A stretch of DNA of 54,865 bases from Scleroderma bovista (lineage: Eukaryota > Basidiomycota > Agaricomycetes > Boletales > Sclerodermataceae). Positions 11,213 through 21,180 of the stretch are shown here, one piece after another. Location: positions 1-54,865 of the forward strand of contig JAYMGJ010000379.1 in assembly GCA_037178675.1 (NCBI GenBank), read 5' to 3'. A program made the translations under genes and the position numbers. The stretch's first letter is position 1; each line of letters starts with the position of its first letter. A model generated the notes under the pieces. That model did no database searches and was not told the DNA's origin. It saw only the letters and a list, made by a program, of their open reading frames with translations.

Positions 11213-13419
11213 TGGTTTTGTGCGATGGAGGGCATACATGATAAAATAGGGCAGCTTCACTGTTGAGCCGGAAGAGTATAGAAGACAGAAGATGGCAAGT
11301 GCTTACTGGTATCACATAACTTGGCCATGAGCTAGAATTCCAATTCAAATGTGTGATGATCAACAAATTTGTTTACATAGAAGGAGCTGAACACGTCATA
11401 TGAATGGTGAGGTTTGATGTCTTTTGGATTAGCGTTGTGAGCAGAATAGACGGGAATGAGATGTGCTGCGCGATATATGGTGTCAATGTGGATGATAGCA
11501 ATGTTTTTGTCGTTGCATGCTCGGTAGCCTGGGTGGACAATCCACATCCCTGTGTCAGTGTCTGGGCTGTCCCCCACACGGTCAAACCAATGGACGATGG
11601 TGCACAGATATACTGTCCCTAGATACTTGAAAGAAAAAAAAAACACAGAACACATGCAACATTGAGGCTGCGCATGCCTTCCGCCTGTGGGTCAGTTACA
11701 ACAAATACACAGTCCAAACGAGGGCCTTCATTCCTCCACATTGGGCAGGAGTGAATATACTCACGATGCATGCCATGAATGCCACTCAGATCACTGGGTG
11801 AAAAAAACATGGAGCATGCAGAATTATAGACATAAAGTTTACCGTCATAAAATGGGCACTCCTGAAGGGGGATGTCTTCTGGATCGTGAGCATCCATGGG
11901 ATCGAGTTGGAGATAAAGAAAGCGACGGAGCATGTTGAGGAATTGTGGTAAGTTGAGTTCAGCTGCCAGGCCAGCTACATTCTTTGCACGATCGTGTTCT
12001 AGTAAGATGGGTTGGTCAGTACTTACACAAGTAACAGAAAGTAAGGCGTACGGGGTGTCCGTGCCAATGATAGATGCACATCAATTGTCATAGGTGTATC
12101 ATCAGTTTCACCAGTCTCTTCTTCATGACTTGCTGCTGTTTCGGTTTCATCTCATGCGTGGCCCCCTTCAGCGTCACCATGTTCATCATGGTTTGCATTA
12201 GCAAGCAGTCCTTAATGGCAATCAGCATTGATGGTGGCCTGTGAAGCGAAGTTTCGCACCTAAAGCCTCAAACGACTGGGATACACATGTTCCGTTCAGC
12301 ATGCCACATTGTTTAAAATCCAAACGTGCAGCCGCCAGTTTGTCAAGCCTTTGGTTGATCTTCAGCATTTGGCCCAAAGCCTGAAAGCGGTTCGTGCACT
12401 GATATGGCCATTTGATGGCCTTAATGTGCTTTGACTCAGTAATCAAGGAGCACAAGCCATTTGGTGCACCAAACTGGTGGATAAGATAATTGTAATGAAT
12501 CATTGAGTGTTGCCAGGGTAGTGAAAATGAGCTGATTACATTGAAGTTGCGAAAGACTTCCCGGTAACGATGAAAGCATTGAAGTGCATCATCAATTTCG
12601 TCGAGCATTGTCTCTGTGATGACATTCCGACAAATGAGGTAACAAAATTCAAGAAAGGCCCGAAATGTTTGCACAATGTCTTTTGGTACATGGCCTTCAA
12701 TGGCTGCAATGTAAACCTGCAGAGCACTGATCAATAGCTGCATTAGAGTAAATATAAATGACAATACCTTCATCAGACCTTTGGAATCATCACCTGTCCA
12801 CTGCTTGAAGTGCCGTCCTTGAGGGAAGTGTTGCAGCCCGGTGAATGGCACGACAGCTGCAATCCTGGATGCACTGATTTAGAGGCTGAATAGTATCCAT
12901 AAATAATTGTACATGCCGTGCATCAATCTCGTCGAGAATCTTCTCTGCATCAGCCTTCCCACATCAGCAAACCAGCCCTTCCCTATACAGTGCCACACAG
13001 ACTTGTACAGAGTCACAGAGCCCACAGAAAGGTTCCCACTAATACAAGGCTTCACAGAGTGCACAGAGTCTGTACTGCTCTGTACAGACCTATACAAACA
13101 CCTCCCATTTGTATAGGTCTAGTGTTTCCGGGACTAGCACAAGGGCTATATACTAGGATTGACACTAATGCCATTACCATACTCTTTCAAACTCTTATAG
13201 CACTCCAAATACTAGCATATAAAGCAACAAATATATTAGCAATTACTAACTACTACATAATATAATCCTAATCACAACTACCCACACAAAGCAATTAACC
13301 TATATGAAAGTTGAGTTAGTGACAAGCTAGATCAAGTGAGTCAAACTACTTACAGAGTTGAAAGTGATTGTCAATTTCCGGCAGGCTAATAGCCTCTAGT
13401 GGGTTTAACCATAGTCAAA

Positions 13420-13690
13420 TAACCTATTAGTACCATTATTAGACAGGGTAACATGTAAAACTTACCTTTAGTTCCGGCACTAACATTTGTTGTGTAGTCA
13501 AATAACCTATTAGTAGCATTGTTAGATAAGTTAATATGTAGTGGTAGTGGGAAACTTACCATTAGCTCTGGCACTAACTTTTGTTGTGCAGTGAAATAAC
13601 CTATTAGTAGCATTGTTAGACAAGTTAATATGTTGTGGTAGTAGGAAACTTACCATTAGCTCCGGCACTAACCTTTGTTGTGTTGAGCCC
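13420..13690. repeat. Tandem repeat, about 113-bp unit, roughly 2.5 copies
   Basis: Three blocks share AATAACCTATTAGTA, CATTGTTAGA.AAGTTAATATG, CTTACC.TTAG and GGCACTAAC.TTTGTTGTG. This array sits inside the fold-back element. Confidence 0.75.
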
Positions 13691-13854
13691 ACTCCTACAT
13701 AGTAGGAAAAGGCATCTGTTTGGTCAAGTTTGCCATGTTGTGCAAGAGGCGTGACAAACAGTGTCCACAATATCGCATTTTTGGCATTTTTGGGCACTTA
13801 GTCAAATTTCAGACACAGTGGCAGTACCAACTACCAAGTGGTACTACACTTTTG

Positions 13855-14160
13855 CTACACACAATTATACTACGCATTTTTGGTAATCAGCACTACATCA
13901 CAAACACTACACAACACTTCATAGTTGACACTACACATTTTTGGTAATCAGAACTACAACACAAACACTACACAACTACTCCGCATTTTTGGTAATCAAC
14001 ACTACAACACAAATACTACACAACATTTCCTAATTGATGCTACACATTTTTGGCAATCAACACTACAACACAAACACAGCAGAACTACTACGCATTTTTG
14101 GTAATCAACACTACAATACAAACACTACACATTTTTTCCTAATGGATACTACACATTTTT
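13855..14160 (+). repeat. Tandem repeat with CATTTTTGGTAATCA core
   Basis: About five units of 55-70 bp carry CATTTTTGG.AATCA.CACTAC followed by ACACAAACACTACACAA. A degenerate relative (CACATTTTTGGTAGTCAGCA) lies outside the element near 45160-45180. Confidence 0.75.
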
Positions 14161-15360
14161 TGTACACATTTTACTACACTTTGACAACACTTTTACTACG
14201 CTTTTTTGTACACTTTTACTACACTTTTTACTACACTTTTACTACACTTTTTTGTACACTTTTACTACACTTTTGACTACGCTTTTACTACGCTTTTTTG
14301 TACACTTTTTACTACACTTTTACTACACTCTTTTGTACACTTTCACTACACTTTTGACTACACTTTTACTACACTTTTGACTACCCTTTTACTATGCTTT
14401 TACTATGCTTTGTTGTACACTTTCACTACACTTTTACTACACTTTTGACTACACTTTTACTACACTTTTGACTACACTTTTACTACACTTTTTTGTACAC
14501 TTTGACTACCCTTTTGACTACACTTTTACTATGCTTTTACTATGCTTTTTTGTACACTTTGACTACACTTTTGACTACACTTTTGACTACACTTTTACTA
14601 CACTTTTTGTACACTTTTACTACACTTTTGACTACACTTTTGATTATACTTTGACTGTGCTTTTTTGCACACTTTTTTGTACACTTTGACTACACTTTTA
14701 ATTCACTTCTTACTACACTTGTACTACACTTTTTGTAAATTGATCAGATTGAGTAGTGTAGTCATGGTTACATTAAGAAGGGTAGTCATGATTAGGTTAA
14801 GAAGTGTAGTCATTATTAGGTTAAGTAGCATAGCTGTGACTGGGTTAACAAGTGCACCTCAAAGTGTAGTCAAAGTGTAATCAGAAGTCACAGAAAGTGT
14901 AGTCAAAGTGTAGTAAAAGTGTAGTCAAAAGTGTAGTAAAAGTGTAGTCACAAGTGTAGTCACAAGTGTAGTCACAAGTGTAGTCACAAGTGTACAGAAA
15001 AGGGTAGTAAAAGTGTACAAAAAAGCGTAGTAAAAGCGTAGTCAAAAGTGTAGTAAAGGTGTACAAAAAAGTGTAGTAAAAGTGTAGTAAAAAGTGTAGT
15101 AAAAGTGTACAAAAAAGTGTAGTAAAAGTGGACAAAAAAGTGTAGTAAAGTGTAGTCAAAAGTGTATAAAAGTGTAGTAAAAGTGTAGTCAAAAGTGTAG
15201 TGAAAGTGTAGTGAAAGTGTACAAAAAAACATAGTAAAAGTGTAGTCAAAAGTGTAGTAAAAATGTACAAAAAAGTGTAGTAAAAGTGTAGTAAAAAAGT
15301 GTAGTTAAAGTGTACAAAAAAGTGGAGTCAAAAGTGTAGTAAAGGTGTAGCAATTTGTGT
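14160..15360. repeat. Opposed satellite arrays (TTTTACTACAC)n and its complement
   Basis: From about 14160 to 14740 the plus strand is built from CTTTTACTACA, CTTTTGACTACA and CTTTTTTGTACA units. From about 14870 to 15360 the plus strand shows the complement (AGTGTAGTAAA, AGTGTAGTCAAA, GTGTACAAAAA). A spacer of about 130 bp between them contains GGTTAAGAAGTGTAGTCAT-like units. The two halves could pair as a hairpin about 500 bp long. The long ORFs in this region are Thr/Leu/Phe/Tyr repeats of this satellite. Confidence 0.9.
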
Positions 15361-15592
15361 CAGTAGTTAGGAATTTACAGAGTTGTACAGAGTTGATGGG
15401 TCTGTACAGGCTGTACAGACCTGTACACAAGTCATGTGGTCTGTAGTGTCTGTAGCCCAAAAGTGCTGTTTTGCTGATGCATGTTCGCGGATCAAGTACT
15501 TCTCGACCCAATCCACCAAATGATCCTTGAACCCACCATTGATGAGTTGATGAAGGATATCTGGTGAGAGCATGCGATGGATGTCCACACGT

Positions 15593-16895
15593 TGTCATGC
15601 ACCAAACAGGTTTGGTACAGTGAACATGGAAGATAACACCTATATTGAATGATCCTTATGCAAAGGATAAGCACAACAGACCCTCATCGTAGCCATCTAT
15701 TGCACAAGAAGACTATCCTGATGCGAGAGATGAATGCCAATGCAGACAGTCATCTATTGCACGAGAACTGCCAAGAAGCAGAAGAAACTGAAGGAATAAC
15801 ATCAATTGTGGTATGAGAAAGGAATGCACACGTCTGCAGTCCAACTCCCATACCAGAACGATCAAAGAAGCTGAAGAATTGATGGAGAAATGAAGGAGAA
15901 AGAGAAGAAATGATTTTTAGCGCCCAAATGTCATTGTTAGGCACCCAGTGCCGGCATTCCGATATTTTGAATAGCTCCATCATTTCTGAAGCTATCAGGC
16001 ATGTGACTATACCGTCAGAGAGCCTAGAACGTGGTCTATCTGCCTGTCAAGTTCCGATGCAAATCTGTTCATTTCCCATGGAGATATTCCCCCTGCAATC
16101 CAGATGTTCGCTTCATTGCTCACTATGGAGTCTGTATTTTCTCTGGATCATTTCTCTGCTATTTCTGCAGATCTCCACTATGTCCTGCTCTTAGGACAGC
16201 CTCTCCCAGAGTTCTGTGCACTGCATGGCACATATCTTCCCAGCCTGCTCCCTCAGTCCCTCTCGTTCTCGGTCAGCATGTTCTCCTCATCAGTCCTGCA
16301 TCAAGGACGTACTTTGGTCATCTTAGGTCTATTGTCAAGCTTGAGAAGTCTTCTCTGGTCGCCTCTGTGTCCCCTGAGCCCTCAGCCTATGGTCCCTTCC
16401 TCCCAGATACTTGCCATGTCCATCTTCCTCTGTTGTTCGTCTCACTTCCCTGGATGCGTCGAATTCAGTACTCTATCCGCTTCCCTACTTTCAGACGATG
16501 TCCCCCAGCACCATGACAGTAATGCCCCCACTTTATAGTGCTATTAGGAAGAAGAACCTCTCTTGTTCTTTCCCAGAAGAGAGCTCGTCAAGAGAGCCCA
16601 TGGTTGCGCTTCAGCGGTGCTAGAACACATGCACTATATCTTAGTGTATGCTGACCCCCCAAAAGACCTCTGGACCCCTGGTACCCTTCTTGTGGCTGTT
16701 TTGTCTCGGATCAATCCCCCTATTAATCTCAGATCTTCCCCATTGTTGTCCCATCAAATTCCTGATGGTACACAGCCCCCCATCAAACTTCTTAGGCTGT
16801 GCATCAATGACTCCTTCTGCTGTGCAGTGACTCATCCCTTGCTTACTGATGCTCTCTTGTCATCAGTATTACTCTATCCCATTCGCATTTTTGGT
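15593..16895 (+). mobile_element. Family B LTR-like element (copy B1), truncated
   Basis: It starts TGTCATGCACCAAAC at 15593 and is collinear with the complete copy at 37669-40212 until CATTTTTGGTA at 16895, where the right arm of the inverted duplication begins. The last 790 bp or so, including the TATA-like box and the 3' end, are missing. It is inserted in the Plavaka gene upstream of DIHRMLS. The complementary duplicate of its head lies at about 16896-17568. Confidence 0.8.
16031..16516 (+). pseudogene. Family B U3 ORF (copy B1), frameshifted
   Basis: Homologue of the family A U3 ORF. From 16202 onward the frame gives HISSQPAPSVPLVLGQHVLL, ASRTYFGHLRSIVKLEKSSL and YGPFLPDTCHVHLPL, clearly related to the family A protein. 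The N-terminal half (MESVFSLDHFSAISADLHYV, LLLGQPLPE) is in another frame because one C is missing after GAGTT near 16212; copy B2 still has that base. Function unknown. Confidence 0.55.
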
Positions 16896-17931
16896 AGAGG
16901 GACTGAGGGAGCAGGCTGGGAAGATATGTGCCATGCAGTGCACAGAACTCTGGGAGAGGCTGTCCTAAGAGCAGGACATAGTGGAGATCTGCAGAAATAG
17001 CAGAGAAATGATCCAGAGAAAATACAGACTCCATAATGAGCAATGAAGCGAACATCTGGATTGCAGGGGGAATATCTCCATGGGAAATGAACAGATTTGC
17101 ATCGGAACTTGACAGGCAGATAGACCACGTTCTAGGCTCTCTGACGGTATAGTCACATGCCTGATAGCTTCAGAAATGATGGAGCTATTCAAAATATCGG
17201 AATGCCGGCACTGAGTGCCTAAAAATGACATTTGGGCGCTAAAAATCATTTCTTCTCTTTCTCCTTCATTTCTCCATCAATTCTTCGGCTTCTTTGATCG
17301 TTCTGGTATGGGAGTTGGACTGCAGACATGTGCATTCCTTTCTCATACCACAATTGATGTTATTCCTTCAGTTTCTTCTGCTTCTTGGCGGTTCTCGTGC
17401 AATAGATGACTGTCTGCATTGGCATTCATCTCTCGCATCAGGATAGTCTTCTTGTGCAATAGATGGCTACAATGAGGGTCCATTGTGCTTATCCTTCGCA
17501 TAAAGATCATTCAATATAGGTGTTATCTTCCATGTTCACTGTACCAAACCTGTTTGGTGCATGACAACGTGTGGACATCCATCGCATGCTCTCACCAGAT
17601 ATCCTTCATCAACTCATCAATGGTGGGTTCAAGGATCATTTGGTGGATTGGGTCGAGAAGTACTTGATCCGCGAACATGCATCAGCAAAACAGCACTTTT
17701 GGGCTACAGACACTACAGACCACATGACTTGTGTACAGGTCTGTACAGCCTGTACAGACCCATCAACTCTGTACAACTCTGTAAATTCCTAACTACTGAC
17801 ACAAATTGCTACACCTTTACTACACTTTTGACTCCACTTTTTTGTACACTTTAACTACACTTTTTTACTACACTTTTACTACACTTTTTTGTACATTTTT
17901 ACTACACTTTTGACTACACTTTTACTATGTT

Positions 17932-20109
17932 CTCGAGAACCCTTTTGGAAGGGCAAATCCAAAACCTACCACTGATCGACCAGGGAATCCCCCTGATGAT
18001 ATCGACAGTGATGACAATGTGGAACACGACCATGGCTACCCACATCCCCAAGTGCAGGATCATGATCCAAAGCACAAGGAACCCGAGGCTCCTGAGGAAG
18101 AGCCTAATCAAATAAATCCTCCCCATACACCATCTCCAGTGCCTCCACCAGCACCGAGAACACCTTCACCGGCAAGAAATCCGCCACCTCTGGCACCGCA
18201 GCACCCTGGCCGAGCTGAATGCTGCCAGAATGTGCCGCGACCCCCTGCAGTGAATATCCCTGCCCGCCCCCAACATGAATGTAGAGTGCCATTGCGCCCC
18301 AGTAACATGTATGGTGAGCGGCGACATCCCGTCGAGCAACTCCGGGATATCAAAAGTGCCTCTCGATGGCAAGAAACAGTGGGTGAGGCCCCTAGGTCCC
18401 CACAACCGGACACACCAGACCATGTCCCTGGTGGTTTCCCCGACACCTCTGCAATGCCCAGTGAGGAAGATGTGCAAAAGATGTGCGAGGAAGGGGGAGC
18501 AAACCTAGTCTGATTCCTGATGGGCAAAGCCCTCACAACCAGCAAGCCTCAATATGGGAGTGTCCGCAACTGGTCCTACAAGGACATTGCTCGCTTACCC
18601 CAAGTTGAGCAGAAACTCTGGCAACTTGCTTGCCAAGAAGAGCTCGACGTGCTGCAAAAGCGCAAAGTCTTTGAGCTAGTTGACCGTCCCCGAGACCGGA
18701 AGGTCATTAAGAATCAATGGGTCTTCAATGTGAAGTCGGATGGCCCCAAGAAAGCCTGCTTAGTAGTGAAAGGCTTCTCCCAGGTCGAGGGATTAGATTT
18801 CAACCAGGTCTTCTCACCAGTTGTGTGCTTTGAAACAGTGCACCTCATGCTTGCACTTGCCGCACTTGAGAATTGGTACATTACTGGACTCGACATTCGG
18901 AGCACCTACTTGTATGGCAAGCTCGACGAAGAGATCTATATGGAACAACCCGAAGGGTTTGCAGTTCCCGGGCAAGAGCACAAAATGCTCCGCCTCTGGC
19001 ATGCCCTCTATGGCCTCAAACAGGCCGGCCTAGCTTGGTGGCACACACTTGATGAGTCTCTCAAAGAGCTCGGGTTTGAGCACCTTAAGTCTGAAGCAGG
19101 CATCTTCTTCTACAAGAAGAAAGGCACCAACATCGTCATTGGTATTATCTATGTTGACGACACACTATTCTGCGGCCCTAACAAGATTGTTGTTGATGCC
19201 ATCAAAGTGCAGTTTATGCGCAAATGGGAGTGCAGAGACCTTGGAGAACCCAAAGAGTTCCTCCGTATGCGAATCACTCACAAGGGTTGCACTATCCACT
19301 TGGATCAATGCGTGTACCTACAAAAGGTCATCAAACGCTGCGGCATGCTCAATGCAAAGTCTGCAAGCACCCCACTGCCGGCTGGCTACTATGCTGCCAA
19401 AAATACAGAGCCTGTTGATGCAGAACTCTGCTCCTGTTTCCAGACGGTTATTGGGTCCCTCTTGTATCTTATGTTAGGCACTAGGCCCAACATTGCCTTT
19501 GCAGTCACCCATCTCTCATGCCATGCCGTGAACCCATCCCAGGACCACCTGAACAGAGCGCTGTATATCTGTCACTATCTAATTGGGACACCTTCATACT
19601 CCCTAGTATACAATGGTGGATCCGGTGCTGGCCTGATTGCATGCACGGACTCAGATTGGGGATCAGACCCTACCTCTCGCCTCTCGCAAACAGGTTTCTA
19701 CCTGAAGCTTGCAGATGGCTTGATCAGTTGGACTTCTCATGCACAGAAGACTATTGCATACTCGTCCACTGAGGCCGAATACATGGCTTTGAGCAATTGT
19801 GCTTGCCAAGTTACCTGGATTCGGAGTTTACTCAGTGAGCTCAGCTATAAGCTGAAAGCTATCCCAATTTGCGGTGATAATCAGGGGTCCATATTCATGG
19901 GATCCAACCCTGTAACAGAGCCTCACTCCAAGCACATCGACATCCACTACCACAGAATCTGCGAGTCAGTCGCGAAAGGTAATGTGGAATTATTCTTCAT
20001 TGATGGTGCTGAAAATCCCACTGATCTGCTCACCAAGAACTTACCCCATGAGAAATTTGCGAAGTTCAGAGCTCAACTAGGCTTACAGTTTCCCTCTGGC
20101 AGCATCTAG
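17932..20109 (+). pseudogene. Ty1/copia polyprotein fragment: reverse transcriptase and RNase H
   Basis: One frame runs from 17932 to the TAG at 20109 with a single internal TGA at 18511-18513. A Pro-rich linker is followed by RT (WVFNVKSDG, DFNQVFSPVV, GLDIRSTYLYGKLDEEIYME, LYGLKQAGLAWW, catalytic YVDD at 19150-19161) and RNase H (CTDSDWGSDPTSRLSQTGFY, YSSTEAEYMAL, SKHIDIHYHRICE). Gag, protease and integrase are missing on the left, where the inverted duplication abuts it. The TGA lies at NLV*FL, where copia relatives have a sense codon; CGA to TGA would explain it. A polypurine tract and LTR follow at 20147. Confidence 0.9.
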
Positions 20110-20146
20110 CACCTTATTTGCTGAAGTGCTCTATGTGCAGCACAGC

Positions 20147-20155
20147 AAGGGGGAG
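20147..20155 (+). promoter_or_regulatory. Polypurine tract of the copia element
   Basis: AAGGGGGAG directly precedes the TGTTG start of the LTR, the usual plus-strand primer position, 38 bp after the pol stop. Confidence 0.75.
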
Positions 20156-20394
20156 TGTTGAAGTTGCACGTGCACCCAGCGTAAACCGTCAATGAAGTGC
20201 ACACAAGACTGCGACCCATATTAGTGTAGACTTAGTAATAGTCCTCTTTAGAGTAGATGTTACATGTTACATGTCACATGTCACAGTCACGTGTCACACT
20301 ATTTGTTGTATATAAACAGCATTCATCGCTTATATAATATAACAGCTCTTGACCAGCTACCGCTACCATCTCTGGTTGTGCACTCCACCCAACA
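20156..20394 (+). mobile_element. Copia LTR
   Basis: It starts TGTTGAAGTTGC after the polypurine tract. A matching terminus CAACA occurs at 20390-20394, giving a 239-bp LTR with a TATA-like TATATAAAC at 20311. A second CAACA at 20908-20912 would give a longer LTR of 757 bp; I prefer the shorter because TATA and end spacing are normal. No clear primer-binding site is visible, so the 3' end is uncertain. Confidence 0.5.
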
Positions 20395-21180
20395 GGTGAG
20401 TTGGAGTAGCAGTTCCTCTATGTACATAGGTATTGCTTCAACACCTCTACCACCACCATCGATCATCCTCACTGGATCAAGGGTAAGCAGATGAACTTCA
20501 CTGTGAGCGCCATTTGGTCATTATCTAACTTGCTTCTCAACGCATATAAGACATCGAGTCCCGATCAGACAAAGGGAATCAGTCACCACAGCTATGTCTA
20601 CTACCCCATTTGTCTGATTTTTTGGCTGTCACCAATTCAGTAGAGGAGGTATGTATAACATTCCACACTGGTTGTTGGTCGGAATCTAAGAGTGACACAC
20701 ATGGACCCCTACAGCATGCACCTGATCAACATGAAAGCCTTACCTGAATTAATGGAAAAGGGAGAGCGAGTCGACTGTCGAGTCAAATGTTGTAGTATGT
20801 AATATACGATCGAAGCGTACATGCACACCACACGAGGTACATCATATATAAGTCATACCTATGAACCTACGTACAATAGTGTTGAGTTTGAATTGAAGCC
20901 ATCTCATCAACAGTGTCATCCAGATTCCTGTCGTCGTGTTTCCACCAACACAAACTTGACGCTTGCTGACTTGTTTTTGATCTGTGTCATTGTTCTATCT
21001 GTTGGGTTCTTCTTGCTCGTTCTCGCTCGTCTGCCTGCTGGGGCCGAAGCCAGTTGTTGTCATTTGTTGTATTGCCACTGGGGCCAAATCCAGAAACTGC
21101 CGCTCATTCTTTTCGTGCGTTGCTTTGCTTGCTGGGGCCGAAGCCAGTCACATGTTCTCATTCCCACACTGTCCTTTGCC
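20395..21180 (+). other. Copia leader between LTR and gag, no gene seen
   Basis: It contains a second TATA-like CATATATAAG near 20846 and a 19-bp direct repeat TGCTGGGGCCGAAGCCAGT at about 21039 and 21132. It is unusually long for a leader and may include unrecognised inserted sequence. Confidence 0.35.

Larger units (their letters stand above)
8978..11260 (-). pseudogene. Broken copy of a conserved basidiomycete protein of unknown function
   Basis: Several minus-strand blocks appear in the expected order. An N-terminal exon (SLLRPLSSFKDSRLVFSPHG, NDMFSFIHKQP) is present twice. Then come SPNKSRIIETKPTIAS and SSSFKFGDEHMIRAKHGLL near 10620-10680. A 198-codon ORF at 9836-10432 has SEGSQSSIDLAQLNVMLANA, SIYETIEEE, WKYYALRDEVQDAVTESKH and TWVDTPFSLFAVQ. 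After a 55-bp intron (9819-9873) follow SFDPPCHRSGMQALLKHSI and, past an in-frame TGA, HGRSRAGSRPSPYPRS. The family is a Ser-rich Agaricomycete protein without known function. The TGA, a frameshift in one N-terminal copy and a missing middle part make this a pseudogene. Confidence 0.6.
12962..15479. mobile_element. Fold-back transposon of satellite arrays inserted in the Plavaka gene
   Basis: The left end reads CATCAGCAAACCAGCCCTT and the reverse complement of the right end reads CATCAGCAAAACAGCACTT, so the termini are inverted repeats that continue imperfectly for about 45 bp (TACAG and ACAGAC motifs at both ends). The flanks repeat CA at 12960-12961 and 15480-15481; removing the element and one CA rejoins the Plavaka frame (EH then GKADAEK). 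There is no transposase. The interior is three kinds of tandem repeats, ending in two long arrays in opposite orientation. It is probably non-autonomous; the superfamily is unresolved, since a 2-bp CA duplication fits no common class well. Confidence 0.7.
11332..15592 (-). pseudogene. Plavaka-type transposase, split by a fold-back transposon
   Basis: Plavaka-like blocks on the minus strand: VDIHRMLSPDILHQLINGGF, KDHLVDWVEKYLIREH (15592-15482), then beyond the insertion GKADAEKILDEIDA, RIAAVVPFTGLQHFPQGRHF, KQWTGDDSKGLMK, AIEGHVPKDIVQTFRAFLEF, GAPNGLCSLITESKHIKAIK (12960-12222), and at the end CVFVVTDPQAEGMRSLNVAC, FDRVGDSPDTDTGMWIVHPG, SYDVFSSFYVNKFVDHHTFE and a stop at 11332. The 5' half is absent because a family B LTR begins at 15593. 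A 10-base A run at 11634-11643 puts the last two blocks in different frames. Plavaka enzymes are DDE transposases common in Agaricomycetes. Confidence 0.8.
15228..17931. repeat. Inverted duplication, arms of 1036 bp around a 632-bp spacer
   Basis: Arms 15228-16263 and 16896-17931 are inverted copies of equal length, and the translations over the arms are nearly identical. Each arm holds, from outside in, a piece of the satellite array, the right terminus of the fold-back element, the Plavaka segment DIHRMLSPDIL and the head of the family B LTR. The right arm ends at 17931, directly against copia coding sequence. The duplication therefore happened after those insertions. Confidence 0.9.

Noticed and set aside
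10869..11366. 165-codon minus ORF covering the exon duplication
   Set aside because: It is the wrong frame; the conserved peptide NDMFSFIHKQP lies in another frame of each repeat.
14034..15270. Overlapping ORFs rich in Thr, Leu, Phe and Tyr
   Set aside because: All are frames of the TTTTACTACAC satellite and change sense with the inverted arrays.
13420..15360. CRISPR array
   Set aside because: Direct repeats lack constant-length unique spacers, and the context is eukaryotic with no cas genes.
20156..20912. Longer 757-bp copia LTR ending at the second CAACA
   Set aside because: Possible, but TATA-to-end spacing is better for the 239-bp version; left as an alternative only.
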